Source: Rachicladosporium sp. CCFEE 5018
Lineage: Eukaryota; Ascomycota; Dothideomycetes; Cladosporiales; Cladosporiaceae
NCBI GenBank assembly: GCA_002077045.2
Contig: KZ111146.1
Coordinates: 956,660 to 997,151 of the forward strand
Length of the DNA stretch: 40,492 nucleotides
Direction of reading: 5' to 3'
Shown here in pieces: positions 30,428 to 40,492 of this stretch. The translations under genes and the position numbers were made by a program. The notes under the pieces are model-generated. The model was not told the DNA's origin, searched no databases, and was given only the letters and a program-made list of their open reading frames with translations. How positions within the stretch are numbered: position 1 is the stretch's first letter; the number at the start of each line of letters is the position of its first letter.

Positions 30428-31651
30428 ACTTGCCTGTCCATGTCAACTCCGACGAAGGCTTCTAGCCACTTTGTGCAGCCTCTGACTGCCGCTTTAGCGT
30501 GGTGGTTCTATGATCAGGAAGCAATGAAAACGCCTGAGCTGCAAATGCCAGTGACTGACCGTCTTCAAATGGTTCGCCAGCAGTCTTTGCATCATCTGAA
30601 GCAGCTTGACTCAGGTGATCTGCTGGGACCGCGGATTTCTGCATTGTGGCAACACGTATTGCCACAGACTCGCGAGAAGCCTGTGCCGAGAATACATACA
30701 GATGAGAAAGTTGGCAGTGTTGCTGGTACAACACTGGCCACCTTGCCAGTGAATGACACGATTAAAAAGCCTGCTAACGTGGCCGTTTCTGATGCTACCG
30801 TGCCATCGCCTGACGCTAGGAAAGATCCACAACAACACGAAGTCACAGAGAACGGTCACAATGTACCAGATGCTACTGGGCTGGCTGCACCGTCAGATCC
30901 ATCCCTTCACGTCGCGCGGACAACAGACGCAGCGGCCGACAAGCGGCCCAGTGCGATCTTGAGACGACTCAGAACAGACTTCGCGGCATCCGTCTCCATG
31001 CACGAGTCGACCGAGCTTGCAGGTCTGATCGCCGTCATACATCATAAGCTCAAAGAAGTGTTCGCCCGCAGTCAGAAAAGAGTTGTTGGAGTGGGTCCAA
31101 GCGAGCTGGACAAGCACTATGCGTCCGATATTGAAAAATACCAGCGGCTTTTGATAGGCATCAAAAACACCTCACTTCCGCCACGGCTGCTCGACGAGCG
31201 GGCTCGCACATCGAGCAAGGGTATGACTGCTCGCACTGCCCTATCACGCGACGAACCGATGCTCGATTGCTTGCACAGTCTACGTGAGAAGCTTCAACGA
31301 TCATGTCTGCCCGGTACTAAGCAACCGGAGCTGACATTGGATGATGAAAATGCTGATCACACCTTGCTTGCTCACATCCTGCTGTGCTTTGCTGATTGGG
31401 AGAAGTGCCCTCGTCAGGCCTGGCCGGTGCGAGAGGACGTCGCAAAGCTGATCGACGAATTGATCAAGGCGCTTGACATCTGGACGGTGCATCAAAAGTA
31501 CAAGAAGGAGCAGCCAGCCAAGGAGTACGCACGTCTAACAGAACTGCTCAAAGCGGGAATGAAAGTCGAAGAGGAAGGCATATACGCTGCGCCAGACTCG
31601 GGACTAAGGGAACTTCTGCGGGCGTACGACGGCAACGTGTATCTGCTCTAG
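30428..31651 (+). CDS. Modin-like fungal protein, copy B, 5' end lost in gap
   Basis: The last 408 codons, starting at TCLSMSTPT, of the modin-like gene described at 10039-12388. The frame is intact to the TAG at 31651. Only a handful of residues differ from copy A, for example Arg/Lys after QEAM, Arg/His in LWQ(R/H)VLPQ, Asp/Asn in LDDE(D/N)ADH and Leu/Pro in KEQ(L/P)AKEY. The N-terminal 357 residues fall in the gap or beyond it. Confidence 0.65.
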   Translation, partial: TCLSMSTPTKASSHFVQPLTAALAWWFYDQEAMKTPELQMPVTDRLQMVRQQSLHHLKQLDSGDLLGPRISALWQHVLPQTREKPVPRIHTDEKVGSVAGTTLATLPVNDTIKKPANVAVSDATVPSPDARKDPQQHEVTENGHNVPDATGLAAPSDPSLHVARTTDAAADKRPSAILRRLRTDFAASVSMHESTELAGLIAVIHHKLKEVFARSQKRVVGVGPSELDKHYASDIEKYQRLLIGIKNTSLPPRLLDERARTSSKGMTARTALSRDEPMLDCLHSLREKLQRSCLPGTKQPELTLDDENADHTLLAHILLCFADWEKCPRQAWPVREDVAKLIDELIKALDIWTVHQKYKKEQPAKEYARLTELLKAGMKVEEEGIYAAPDSGLRELLRAYDGNVYLL

Positions 31652-31816
31652 CGGACATCGTAAGGCCGGACTGTACTTGATCCCTCGGGAAACCTGCATG
31701 AGCGGACAAGCGGTGCAAGCTGTGCACGAAACATCTGATATGATTATTGACCACCGCTTACGCACTGCTCTCGTGATATTGCCGAAGAGCGATAGTGTTG
31801 ACCGTTCTGGTCGATC

Positions 31817-33616
31817 TCAGCCTGCAAGACCCTCACTCCGAGTCCGCCCCTTCCTCTTCGCCACTGCCATACTCTCCGTCTCTCCCCCTCCGTTCGTCTC
31901 CACACGTGCCTTCTTGTCAGCAATCTCCTTCCGCTTCTTCACCTTTCTGTATCCCTCACCGATCTCTAATTCGATCGCCAGTCTCGGTCTTAGCTCCTTT
32001 ACCCTGGGCCAGACACTTTTCTCACCAATGCAAATCCAGTGGTCGATGTCTTCCGCGGTCGGGTTCTTCAGCAGCCTCCAGCCGTCTAGCCACGAGACTT
32101 CCGGATGAATGGTGAGATGCTCACCCGGCAAGATGCCCGGGTGCACGAAGCGGTTGTTGCTCAAACGTCCCGGAAGCAAGGAGGCAAACATGCGAAACCG
32201 ATGCTTCACCTCGTTTCGGAAAACTCGAGTGAGGCCTTCGAGAAGTGGCCAATTCTCCAAGTTGATTGGAGAGGGTATTTTGGAGAGGCTGAAAGAGGGA
32301 CGGGCGCGAGATATGATGAAATGATTGACGCTGAAATGATTGCAGAGTGTTGACAATGGCGATGTAACGGGATGGATGACTTTCTGTGGTGGCTGGACTG
32401 TAGGTGAGCGCGGCCAGTACTCGCGAATGACATTGTCATGTGTCTTCATCATCAGAGGCTTTGCATGATCGGCCGTGGCCGTCGTGAAATTGGACAGCAG
32501 AGCTGCGGACCAGATCAGGGCATCTGGAGTAGTGAGATAATTCAGAGCCGTGATGGAGCCAGGACCAGCCGGTGCGATCGTGATGTTGAGGACCCGGCCG
32601 GTATGGTCGAATGCTTCCTTGAAAGTGATGTCGCCTAGATTGCTCTTGACTGTAGCGCCCAAGACTTTGGGATCCAGTATGAAGCCCGACTCGAGCCACC
32701 GACGCAGCCGACGGTACGTAAGTTCAGCATAACGCTGCCACCAGGGCGGCGCATGACCAGTGATAGCTTTATCCTTCTTGGCCATTCGCTCGGCAGACAA
32801 GTCAAAGTGATGTAGATCGAACTTCTCGCCTTTCAAGATATCGCGTAGCTCATCATCAGTATGCACACCTACCACAGCCGCCATAAGGGCGCCCGTTGCT
32901 GAACCGGAGATGATAGTCGGCAGCAGTCCTTGTTTCAACATCTCCTTCACGACTCCGAGATGACATAGTCCGAAGATGGAGCCACCCTGCAGTACCAGAC
33001 AAGTCCTCCCGTAAGCAAGGTAGGAGTAATACAGGAAATCCAGCTTCTGCTGAGACCTGAGCTTACTAGACCCATCCCTCGGCGTCGGCCACTCGGTCAC
33101 AGTCCTCACACCGGTACACATCGCAGTAATGTACTGCTCGATGAGAGTCTTCGTGCCACTGAGGGCTTTCGTGTAAAGCTTCGGTCTTAGAATATCGGCT
33201 TTCTTGCGGTCCATTCCAGTGTGCAGAATCTGCATCAGACGGTGCACGTCTCCAGATTCCATGGTCTCCAGCAAGATCCGGAGCCGGTCCTGGATGACCT
33301 CCCACCCGTACAGATAGCAATCCGCCATGTCTCGCCACCATGTCTTGGCATCATCGTGGTCGGCTTGCAAGGCTGCGGCCTGGTACTCCTCGTAGCTGGT
33401 TGCAGTGTGAACAACAGCCATGTTTACATCGTTCTTGGACGGTGTGATGATCTCGCGCCATATGCGCTGTGAACGGAATCCTATCAGCAGAGCCATTGAC
33501 ACGCTTGGGAGAGGTCAGCTTACCCATTGTATCAAGCAGAGGAGCTCAAAGAGGTTGAGAGGGACTGTTGTGCAGAGGTAGACTATCCAACCAATGACTT
33601 CGCGTAAGGGTATCAT
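31817..33616 (-). CDS. DUF3336/patatin-domain pseudolipase (copy B)
   Basis: Same two-exon structure as copy A: exon 1 33616-33524, intron 33523-33467, exon 2 33466-31817; 580 residues. GGS, GSATG (Ala codon at 32897-32899) and the missing Asp-Gly motif are identical to copy A. About a dozen residues differ from copy A (e.g. Arg/Gln and Glu/Asp in AAL(R/Q)ADHD(E/D)AK, Lys/Glu in SA(K/E)RMAKK, Ile/Thr in LGA(I/T)VKS, Arg/Leu in SW(R/L)DGW), while the fold-defining segments are unchanged. Retention of a full-length frame in both copies suggests the catalytically altered protein is still made. Confidence 0.85.
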
Positions 33617-33773
33617 GTTGGCAAGAATGCGCTATCTTACGTGCGGATGATCATCATGCTGGCTCGCGATACGCCGAGGTCACCTGGGCGATGTTTTGGA
33701 GCTGGGCTTCAATCACATGTCAGTCGCGAACATGTGCGAATGAAACGGCCGCTAATGCAGGTACGAGGCAAGT

Positions 33774-34371
33774 TATAATAGCATATACGTGGGATAGTCG
33801 TTGTTGCGACCAAGCGCAGGCTTGCAACTACAACTACGGCAATTGCATTTGCATCACGTGCAACACAACTAGCTACAGCACATCCATCTCGTCACCGACC
33901 GCAAACCTCCCCATAACCAGATCGCTCCGCAGATCTAATTCCTTAGCATAGCCTCTCCTGACATCCTCCAACGTGACAAGCTTCCTGACATCGCCAGCCT
34001 TACTAAGACCCTCCACCGGCTCGGCCAAGAACCACTCCTCTCCCTTCCCACAGCACGCTAGAGTGTTGATCAACAGTAGGTAGACCTGCAACACAGTCTC
34101 GTCTTCCGGGTCCTGATACCGGGCGTCCGCGCTGTGTCTCAGCCGACCAAGATGCTCATGCAGCACCTCCGCCGCACCTCGGAAATTCGATCGCGACGAG
34201 CGGAAAGTGTACAAAATCTGATGGAACGGCTTAGAAACCGAAGCTGGGTTCTTGTGTGCCAGGTCAGCGATTGCCGCATCGATCATGTCTGCATGCTCGT
34301 CCGTGAAGCGCAGCTCAAGCAGCGTAGGCACCGCATCGTGCTTCACGCACGCTGCAACAAGCTGCTGCAGA
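33774..34371. other. Highly diverged block between the two copies (copy B side)
   Basis: Counterpart of 14511-15170. It covers the last 99 bp of the pseudolipase-NUP120 spacer, which does not align, and about 500 bp of NUP120 3' coding sequence with dense, mostly silent differences. The encoded C-termini still agree at roughly nine of ten residues. Confidence 0.75.
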
Positions 34372-37300
34372 TTCTCTGCCTCCTTCTCCGTGCTAGTCTT
34401 TCGCAGTGCATCATAAGCTTCGACAAAGCGACCAGTCTTGACAAGAGCATCGAACATTTGATCCGCGATCTCGTCACGTAATACTTTCAGCTTCATCAAC
34501 CGCACTTCTTCCACGCCGTTGTCTATGCGGGCCTGGAAAGGGCTGTCTGATTGACTGTTGCGAAAGTCGATGTCAAGAAGACGTTTCTCGAGACTTCCTG
34601 CGCCGTGGACGTGGCGTAGAGCTTTGCTGGCGAATTCGCCGGTGTGGGAGTATACCTTGAGGTCGCTGAAGAGGGTGGCGATTCCTTGGTAGTAGCGCGC
34701 TTGACCGTCGCCGAAGAAGCGCTGTTCGTTAGGCGAAAGGAGCGAGGCCGAGTCTAGCTGTGCAATGATATCTCGGTTCTCAGCGCTCAGGCCCTCGGCT
34801 GCATGGTCGAATAAGAGAGCAGCGGCTTCGTAGTCCGCAAGGACCAGACTTAGCCTGCCTTGCAAGTGTCTTGACCATGGCGAGTCGTCGAGGAATCTGG
34901 CAAAGTCCGTTGCAAGGTCAAAAAGCTTCGACTGCAGCAGCATGGAGAAGATGTGCAAAGTGTTCGCAGACCACTTTCGATACAGATCGAGTCCATTGAT
35001 CCACCGTTTGTTCCAACTCGTCAACGAAGTCGCCATATCGTCGCTTGCACCCTGCACTGACTGAGCATCCCACTCAGACATGAAGAAGTGCTCGTATATA
35101 GTCGCAGTCAGACCGGGTCCCGCATCTGCCCCACTGCGCTCAGTATACGAGTGACCGACCGTCCACAAGCGCAACGAGACATGCCTGAGCTTGACCATGA
35201 GGGCGCGGAATATGCTCTCCTCGGCGTCGATGAAGTCGTCGCTCAGATCGCCCTCTTCTAGATCCCCAGCGAAGAACGTAATGAGCATCAGCAAGTCGAG
35301 AATGAGCTTTTCCGTCTGCTGGTGGCTCTGCCGGGCTATGGCCATGCTCAGCTTGGTCCCGAACTCGCAGACCTCTACATCTCGGCTCTGACCCTTAGCC
35401 TTCACCAGATCGTCTAGCAGATCGATGGCGCTGAGGATCAATTGTCCGCTCAATCCGGCTATGCCTTCCAGCGGTGCGAGATCCGCTTCAAGGGCGTGGT
35501 AATCCTCTGTAGATACTTCACGTCCAACGTCCGAGGAGTCGCACAATGCCTGTAAACGTCCATGGTCGATGTCTTCGCCGAATATGATTGCGTCCTGCCG
35601 AGCTAGTCTTCGGAACAAGTCGTTCGTGTCATGCGGCAGAGCTTGACGCAACTTGCTTGCTGCATCTAGGAGCACCATCAGAGCTGTCTCCTCGCCGTTC
35701 GGCTCGGGAAACACTTCTTGTACGACATCCGGTGCTATGCCGTCTTGCAGTGTCGCGTCCAGGAGTCTCGCGTTCTGGCACAGCAGCTCCAGTCGGTCAT
35801 TGCTGCGCACCGGCGATGCAAAGTCAGCAGCGACGTCCCACGCGAGGCCGGTCTTATGATCATAGGCCAGGCTGAGGAGCTCGAGTCTGCGGATGTGAAA
35901 ATTCTCCAATATTGAGTACAGCGCAACCCACTGTGCATGGACTTCGGCATGGTACTTGTCGTAATCAGGTCCGTCATTCGAAGATCGCTGGAGTAAGATC
36001 TTGCTGGTTACTGCCGTCACGAGCCGCTCTTGCAGAGACACTGATGCTGTGCCGAGACTCTTACTCGGGGCACCGCTTAGCTTCCGTCGCTTGCGATAGA
36101 CAGTCAAGGCAGTCTCGATGGACACAGTCGAGAATCTTTCGGGGTAGAATACGAAGCTGATCCATCTCTCCGTAGGCGTCGCGACGGCATCACTGCTGTT
36201 GCTAGTCTGTCCCGGAAAGTCTGCACTTTGTCGTAGATGATCAACCGTGACCGCGCCTAGACTTACTGCCGTCCAGCCAGTACGAAATTGGGACTGCACA
36301 TAGTTTTCTCTGTCATCCAAAGCATCAATCGTGAGCATGAACGTCTGGCATTGCGCACCACTCCGCGCACTCAACCAGATCTGCGAGTTCTCCAATTCTA
36401 CCCCAGGAGCAACATGAAAGTCCTCGAGATGCCAGATATTGGTGTTCATGAGTTCGTCGATGGGCGGTATGAGCTTCGCTTGCGGGTGCAAGTCGCTGCA
36501 GCGGACACTCTCCCCGTCGATGGCGCTGAACGTTGGTGTGATCTCATAGAGCTTGAACTGATGTTCGCGAGGTGAGTGCACGGCAATGTAGTATCGCCCA
36601 CCCTCCTCCCTACGCGAGACAGCGTCCCCTTCGCCAACGCTGGGTGTCTGGACGACTCGAATTGTCGTTCCCTGCTCGGCGGCCATGACATACTTCGAGC
36701 TTCTCTGCGCGTCTCGCTCATGCTTCTCGTTCAGCATGTCCATCTGTAGCACAACTCTGCCGGTCTTCGTACTCCATGCCTTGAGCATGTGGTCTAGCCC
36801 GACTGTCCATACCACACCACCTGCCGGACTCTTCGCTATGCCCACGACAGAACTGGTCTCCAACTCCACCTCTCCACATTGAACAGTCTGTCTTCGCTGT
36901 AACTTGACCAGGCCCTTCAATGTCCCACCCCAACTGCTCTCTCCATACAGAGTCTCCCTCCACATCGTTCCGGTCTCCCCAGCACTCCTTCCCAATCGCA
37001 GCAAACCACCATCATTCAGACTGACCATTACCTCCGTGCTTGTCGCAGCAATCATCTTGAATGCATGTCTGAACCCCAGTCCGCTCGGCGAGTACTTCGC
37101 AACCACACTGCTTGCCTCAAAGCCCCTCGGCAGCGCCCTTCTCGCCAGCAGATCCTTTCTCAGCGTCACAGTGACCAGCTCCTTCGTGTCGGTCAGGATG
37201 AAGACCTCAACCCCGTTCGCTCTCTCCATATCTGCGAGTACGACTCCACCCTTCATCACCGGCGTAGGAAGCTCGATTCGAAACACCAGCTCACCCTCGT

Positions 37301-37622
37301 CATCACTGTCTTTCTCCTTCAGCAAGTCCACGGATCTGACCTCCACTACCTTCCTCCCTTCCAGTATACGCCAGAGTAAACATCGCGGAAACTTCTTCGC
37401 TGGGCGGAAGAAGATCGAAGATTCGGTCGCGAGGTACTTCGAGCTGTACTCATCTTCGTCGAGACCTGAGATCTCATCGTAAGGCCGTTTGCGCGACCCG
37501 GAGAAGAGGGCGGTGGTGAGTGAGGTGGTGGTGGGGATGTGGAGGGTCTTAGGCGGGGTGGAAGGCGACAGGGAGACAGGGACGGAGGTGTGTAGGATGG
37601 GCGCATAGGTGGAGGAAGGCAT
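33873..37622 (-). CDS. NUP120: NUP120/Nup160 nucleoporin, intact copy B
   Basis: Scaffold nucleoporin of the Y-complex, partner of Nup84 in the nuclear pore. 1249 residues in one exon from ATG 37622 (MPSSTYAPILHTSVPVSLS). The N-terminal half is a beta-propeller of the Nup160 type, including AGGVVWTVGLDHMLKAWSTK with WD-like character near residue 295-315; the C-terminal half is alpha-helical (NFRGAAEVLHEHLGRLRHS; LVTLEDVRRGYAKELDLRSDL). The same frame is open upstream to an ATG at 37757, giving a possible 45-residue extension; copy A has a two-base indel there, so the shorter start is preferred. This copy shows what is broken in copy A: the base missing there is present here. RAD51 copy B lies 336 bp upstream on the same strand. 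Confidence 0.85.
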   Translation of the reverse strand: MPSSTYAPILHTSVPVSLSPSTPPKTLHIPTTTSLTTALFSGSRKRPYDEISGLDEDEYSSKYLATESSIFFRPAKKFPRCLLWRILEGRKVVEVRSVDLLKEKDSDDEGELVFRIELPTPVMKGGVVLADMERANGVEVFILTDTKELVTVTLRKDLLARRALPRGFEASSVVAKYSPSGLGFRHAFKMIAATSTEVMVSLNDGGLLRLGRSAGETGTMWRETLYGESSWGGTLKGLVKLQRRQTVQCGEVELETSSVVGIAKSPAGGVVWTVGLDHMLKAWSTKTGRVVLQMDMLNEKHERDAQRSSKYVMAAEQGTTIRVVQTPSVGEGDAVSRREEGGRYYIAVHSPREHQFKLYEITPTFSAIDGESVRCSDLHPQAKLIPPIDELMNTNIWHLEDFHVAPGVELENSQIWLSARSGAQCQTFMLTIDALDDRENYVQSQFRTGWTAVSLGAVTVDHLRQSADFPGQTSNSSDAVATPTERWISFVFYPERFSTVSIETALTVYRKRRKLSGAPSKSLGTASVSLQERLVTAVTSKILLQRSSNDGPDYDKYHAEVHAQWVALYSILENFHIRRLELLSLAYDHKTGLAWDVAADFASPVRSNDRLELLCQNARLLDATLQDGIAPDVVQEVFPEPNGEETALMVLLDAASKLRQALPHDTNDLFRRLARQDAIIFGEDIDHGRLQALCDSSDVGREVSTEDYHALEADLAPLEGIAGLSGQLILSAIDLLDDLVKAKGQSRDVEVCEFGTKLSMAIARQSHQQTEKLILDLLMLITFFAGDLEEGDLSDDFIDAEESIFRALMVKLRHVSLRLWTVGHSYTERSGADAGPGLTATIYEHFFMSEWDAQSVQGASDDMATSLTSWNKRWINGLDLYRKWSANTLHIFSMLLQSKLFDLATDFARFLDDSPWSRHLQGRLSLVLADYEAAALLFDHAAEGLSAENRDIIAQLDSASLLSPNEQRFFGDGQARYYQGIATLFSDLKVYSHTGEFASKALRHVHGAGSLEKRLLDIDFRNSQSDSPFQARIDNGVEEVRLMKLKVLRDEIADQMFDALVKTGRFVEAYDALRKTSTEKEAENLQQLVAACVKHDAVPTLLELRFTDEHADMIDAAIADLAHKNPASVSKPFHQILYTFRSSRSNFRGAAEVLHEHLGRLRHSADARYQDPEDETVLQVYLLLINTLACCGKGEEWFLAEPVEGLSKAGDVRKLVTLEDVRRGYAKELDLRSDLVMGRFAVGDEMDVL

Positions 37623-37957
37623 TGTCGTGGCTGCAAAGGACGGGTCTCGCATCAGAGTGGTGCTAGGAATTATGGGAGCTTTGGCAGTCGCGAACGCGTG
37701 CTGTACCGCACAGACCAGGCGTTCAGAAACACCAATGGCAATGATCGAACGCGACATTTGCGGATTTTCTTGGGATAAAGCGACAGCGACAACTGCCTGT
37801 CGTGCGAGTTAGTACACACGTGTATTGGGTATCGCAAGAAGCTACATTGTATCCCTCCCCGGTTCATTGAACGACAGCTCCACCCCCAAAACTCCAAGCA
37901 AAGCAATGCGTCGTGTTACATCTCTCATACCTTCACATACCTTCCGCACGGCATCAT
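37623..37957. other. Spacer between RAD51 3' end and NUP120 start (copy B)
   Basis: 335 bp, counterpart of 18421-18752, with a two-base indel near 37681 and scattered substitutions. Contains an ATG (37757) in frame with NUP120. No other element recognised. Confidence 0.4.
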
Positions 37958-39059
37958 CTAGTCCTTCTCCAGATCCTTCGGCGCTGGGTCGCCAATGCCA
38001 TCCTCGTTGATCGCAAACATACAATCGCTCTCTGGCAGACAAGGCGAGTCGTAGATCTTGCAAATTCTCGTCTCACCCCGTCCCTTCTTCAGACTCAGCC
38101 GAGTTGTGGAGGCATGTGCAATGATGTTGCCCCCAATGGGCTTCTTCGGATCCGGATTGAACATCGCGCTTGGCCCACCATCGACCTGAGCCACGACTTG
38201 GTTGGTGATGACGACGGCAATACCGAACTCGTCTGCAAGGCGCTGCAGCGTGCGCATGAACTTTGCAAGATGCGTCTGTCGACTGCTGAGCTCGCCACGT
38301 CCCATGAAGTCTGTGCGGTAGAGGGAGGTAGCGCTGTCGACGACCAGCAGGGAGAAGCGGGTCTCGGTCATCATCGTTGCGGCTTGATTGAGGAGTTGTA
38401 GCTGGTGATCGGAGTTGTATGCCCGAGCGTACGCGACGTTGTCTAGCACCTCCTCACCAGACAAGCCGTAGCGGTTTGCCACTGACAGCAGGCGCACAGG
38501 ACGGAATGTGCCCTCGGTGTCAATGTATAGACACTTGCCCTCGCCACCACCCATATCGAAGGGTAGCTGGCAGGTTACTGCGAGCGTATGGCAAATCTGG
38601 CTCTTTCCTGTCCTGAACTCGCCGAAGATCTCTGTGATACTGCCGGTCTCTACGCCTCCTGCCAGGAGTGTGTCCAGTTGTTTCGAGCCGGTCGTGATCG
38701 ATATGAGTTCTGATCGTCGAGCGTGCATCTCTGTGGCAGTGGTGAAGCCCATGGGTACGAGCTTCGAGGCTTCCGTAAGGATCTTGGTCGCCTTCTGCTC
38801 TGATATACCCTTGATCGTCTCGAGTGTTTTCTTGGGTCTGGCCGACAATCAGTCCACTGTGCTGGACCATGAGACTCAGTACAACTTACGTATATGCTAC
38901 ACTCTCGACTGTGTTGTATCCGCCGTCCACGAAGAGCTGGATGTCGCGCTTTGTAAGACCTGCGACGCCCTCGAGGGCAGAGAGTGGCGTGGGCGCGCCT
39001 GGTCCTCCAGCGAGACCATCTTCGTACCCGCTCTGCGATTGCTCGTCCTCGGCACTCAT
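37958..39059 (-). CDS. RAD51: RAD51 recombinase (copy B)
   Basis: Same gene structure as copy A: exon 1 39059-38890, intron 38889-38838 (GTAAGT...GGCCAG), exon 2 38837-37958; 349 residues. Walker A GEFRTGKS and all core motifs are present. All base differences from copy A that I found in the exons are silent, so both copies encode the same recombinase. That fits strong purifying selection, or recent conversion, on both copies. Confidence 0.97.
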
Positions 39060-40074
39060 AATGGATGATTCGAAGGCGGGGTGGTGGAGCGGCGGACCGG
39101 GAGTTACGAGCAATGAAAGGCTTCGAGTGTTGTCAAGCTCAATGATGTTCAAGCTGGGACCGCGTCGAAGTGGCGAAAGTCAACGCGTCGGTGGATTCTC
39201 GGGGATCGCGCTCAGGGCACCACAGCACGTGATCAGCCATCGAAGTCCATATCAATACATGTATCGACGTTGATCAGAGATCATACCACTCCATCACTCG
39301 ATGCAAGAAGCGGTGCACTCCATGTCTCTTTCTCTACTTCATCGCTTCAACAACCCTGCTGATGCTCACCTTCGCCCATTACGTCCACGGTACGAGAGTC
39401 AAACTCGTTGGGGCCTTTATCTACTGTACAGTCTCCAACGCATTTCGGGAACTGGACCACCAACTCCACCATCCCTACTACTCCGACGCAAGAATAGCCT
39501 ACGACAGCCCCCGTCCCAATCTCCGCATTCCCAAAGATCTTCGTATCTCCTGCCAAGGCCCGGTTTCAGTCGTCATCTGTGGTGCCACTGGTGCAGATCC
39601 GCCAAGCAGATCAACATGAAACACCTCCCCTTCGTTCTCCATCCGCTTCTCCAAACAGCACCCGCTGGCAACGCTGTAAATGACAATCTAGCATATCGAT
39701 CACGGTACCAATGCACGGCCGTGGTGACATTGAGTGCGGGTGCGCGTGATGCGGTGTTGTCTATTCGCGGGAAGTGAGTATGTTGGCTATCTCTGTCTCG
39801 TTTCTTCCAGACGTCCATCCTTCCTTTTCATCACATTTGCTCAAGATATCCCCAAAGACTTGCTCTTCATCAAGATTCATCTCAACGTGTCCATACATTC
39901 GACTCGCCTTACGATTCGCGCACGATCGTTCCAAGGCTGGTTCCTTGCATAATAACAACGACCTGCATACGATAATCACGACCAATTCTCACCTCAGGAC
40001 ACGAGACGCTGAGTCTACTCGAACTACCCACTCATAATACTTCGAACGCGAGATTGCAACGTACCACCGCCATC
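39060..40074. other. Divergent intergenic region RAD51 / small Ser-rich gene (copy B)
   Basis: Counterpart of 19855-20888, 19 bp shorter. The MCB box and CACGTG are kept. Most of 39430-39790 is nearly identical to copy A, whereas 39240-39430 differs strongly. No coding frame is supported, for the reasons given for copy A. Confidence 0.45.
39183..39188. promoter_or_regulatory. MCB (ACGCGT) box upstream of RAD51 copy B
   Basis: ACGCGT at the position equivalent to 19978-19983, 124 bp upstream of the ATG. Conserved hexamer in a spacer where nearby bases have changed. Confidence 0.55.
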
Positions 40075-40492
40075 ATGTCGCCCTCCCTCAAGACCCGCCT
40101 TTCTCTCCGAAAACTCCGCACAGTCTTCAACAACTCGTCGACGCCTTCTACATCACCCCGCTCAGATTCACAAGCAAGCACAATCTCACCATCATCGCCG
40201 TTGTCCACGGCCTCGCCCCGCACAAGGTCAACGCCTTCACCCTTTCAAGAATTCGACTTCGATCTCAGCCCATTAACTGCACTGCCTTTCAAGCTACGGG
40301 GCGCATTGCCTTCCAGCTCATCAGCAGTGGACTCGAGGCGGGTGATCAGACGGAAGAAGAGCTGCGTCGAGCTCGAGCAAGAAGCCGAGCGATGTGAGGT
40401 CGATGGGCAGCTCATTGGGCTCATTGAGCCGAGACCTAAGGCACGGGTGGGGTGTGCGTTGGGCGGAATTGAAGAGGTGCTGTGTGGCGAGG
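40075..40492 (+). CDS. Small Ser/Thr/Pro-rich hypothetical protein (copy B, 3' end cut by window)
   Basis: Starts at ATG 40075 and is intact to the end of the window, which stops 5 bases before the expected stop codon. 139 codons are visible. Compared with copy A there are silent changes plus Ser/Leu and Gly/Ser replacements. Function unknown, as for copy A. Confidence 0.55.
   Translation, partial: MSPSLKTRLSLRKLRTVFNNSSTPSTSPRSDSQASTISPSSPLSTASPRTRSTPSPFQEFDFDLSPLTALPFKLRGALPSSSSAVDSRRVIRRKKSCVELEQEAERCEVDGQLIGLIEPRPKARVGCALGGIEEVLCGE

Larger units (their letters stand above)
30428..40492 (+). repeat. Large duplicated segment, copy B
   Basis: Starts at the first base after the N gap and continues to the last base of the window without a change in homology to 11164-21303. 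Both ends are therefore set by sequence limits and not by biological breakpoints. Confidence 0.97.

Noticed and set aside
37623..37757. 45-residue N-terminal extension of NUP120 copy B from ATG 37757
   Set aside because: Copy A has a two-base indel in this part, so the extension is not conserved; MPSST fits the family start better.

Overview
The window comes from a filamentous ascomycete genome, most likely a Dothideomycete. The evidence is short introns (about 50-140 bp), GT-AG or GC-AG, with CTAAC/CTGAC-type branch sites, A-at-minus-3 start contexts, and a gene set (ERV29, NUP84, DHX35, NUP120, RAD51, CCH1, a secreted GH3 beta-xylosidase, a modin-like protein) typical of Pezizomycotina. The lineage is inferred from gene content, not from a search.

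Layout, left half (1-30327). The 3' end of an unrecognised gene is followed by ERV29 (cargo receptor), NUP84 (nuclear pore Y-complex) and DHX35 (DEAH helicase), all on +. Then come a mitochondrial-type JmjC protein (-), a modin-like protein (+), a DUF3336/patatin protein that has lost its lipase residues (-), NUP120 (-, broken by a one-base frameshift), RAD51 (-), a small Ser-rich protein (+), a WSC-GH3 beta-xylosidase (-), a gene-poor stretch of about 2.3 kb, an F-box-like protein (+) and the C-terminal half of the CCH1 calcium channel (-), which runs into a run of exactly 100 N (30328-30427).

Layout, right half (30428-40492). This is a second, diverged copy of 11164-21303: the modin-like 3' part, patatin pseudolipase, NUP120 (intact here), RAD51 and the small Ser-rich protein, in the same order and orientation. 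It begins exactly at the N gap and stops at the window end, 5 bases short of the last stop codon. The simplest reading is that the two halves are homeologous or allelic contigs from a diploid, hybrid or duplicated genome (Hortaea werneckii and some Aureobasidium strains are known examples) placed end to end by scaffolding. A real tandem duplication of about 19 kb period cannot be excluded.

Most notable observations. (1) The two copies differ by only about 1-3 percent over most of their length, but one block (about 14511-15170 versus 33774-34371) is replaced or about 18 percent diverged, with sharp edges, which looks like a recombination or conversion mosaic. (2) The patatin protein lacks the catalytic Ser, the Asp motif and one oxyanion Gly in both copies. 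(3) One of the two NUP120 copies carries a single-base deletion. (4) DHX35 needs a GC-AG intron. (5) A conserved ACGCGT (MCB) box lies upstream of both RAD51 copies. I found no CRISPR array, no convincing tRNA/rRNA gene and no intact transposon.
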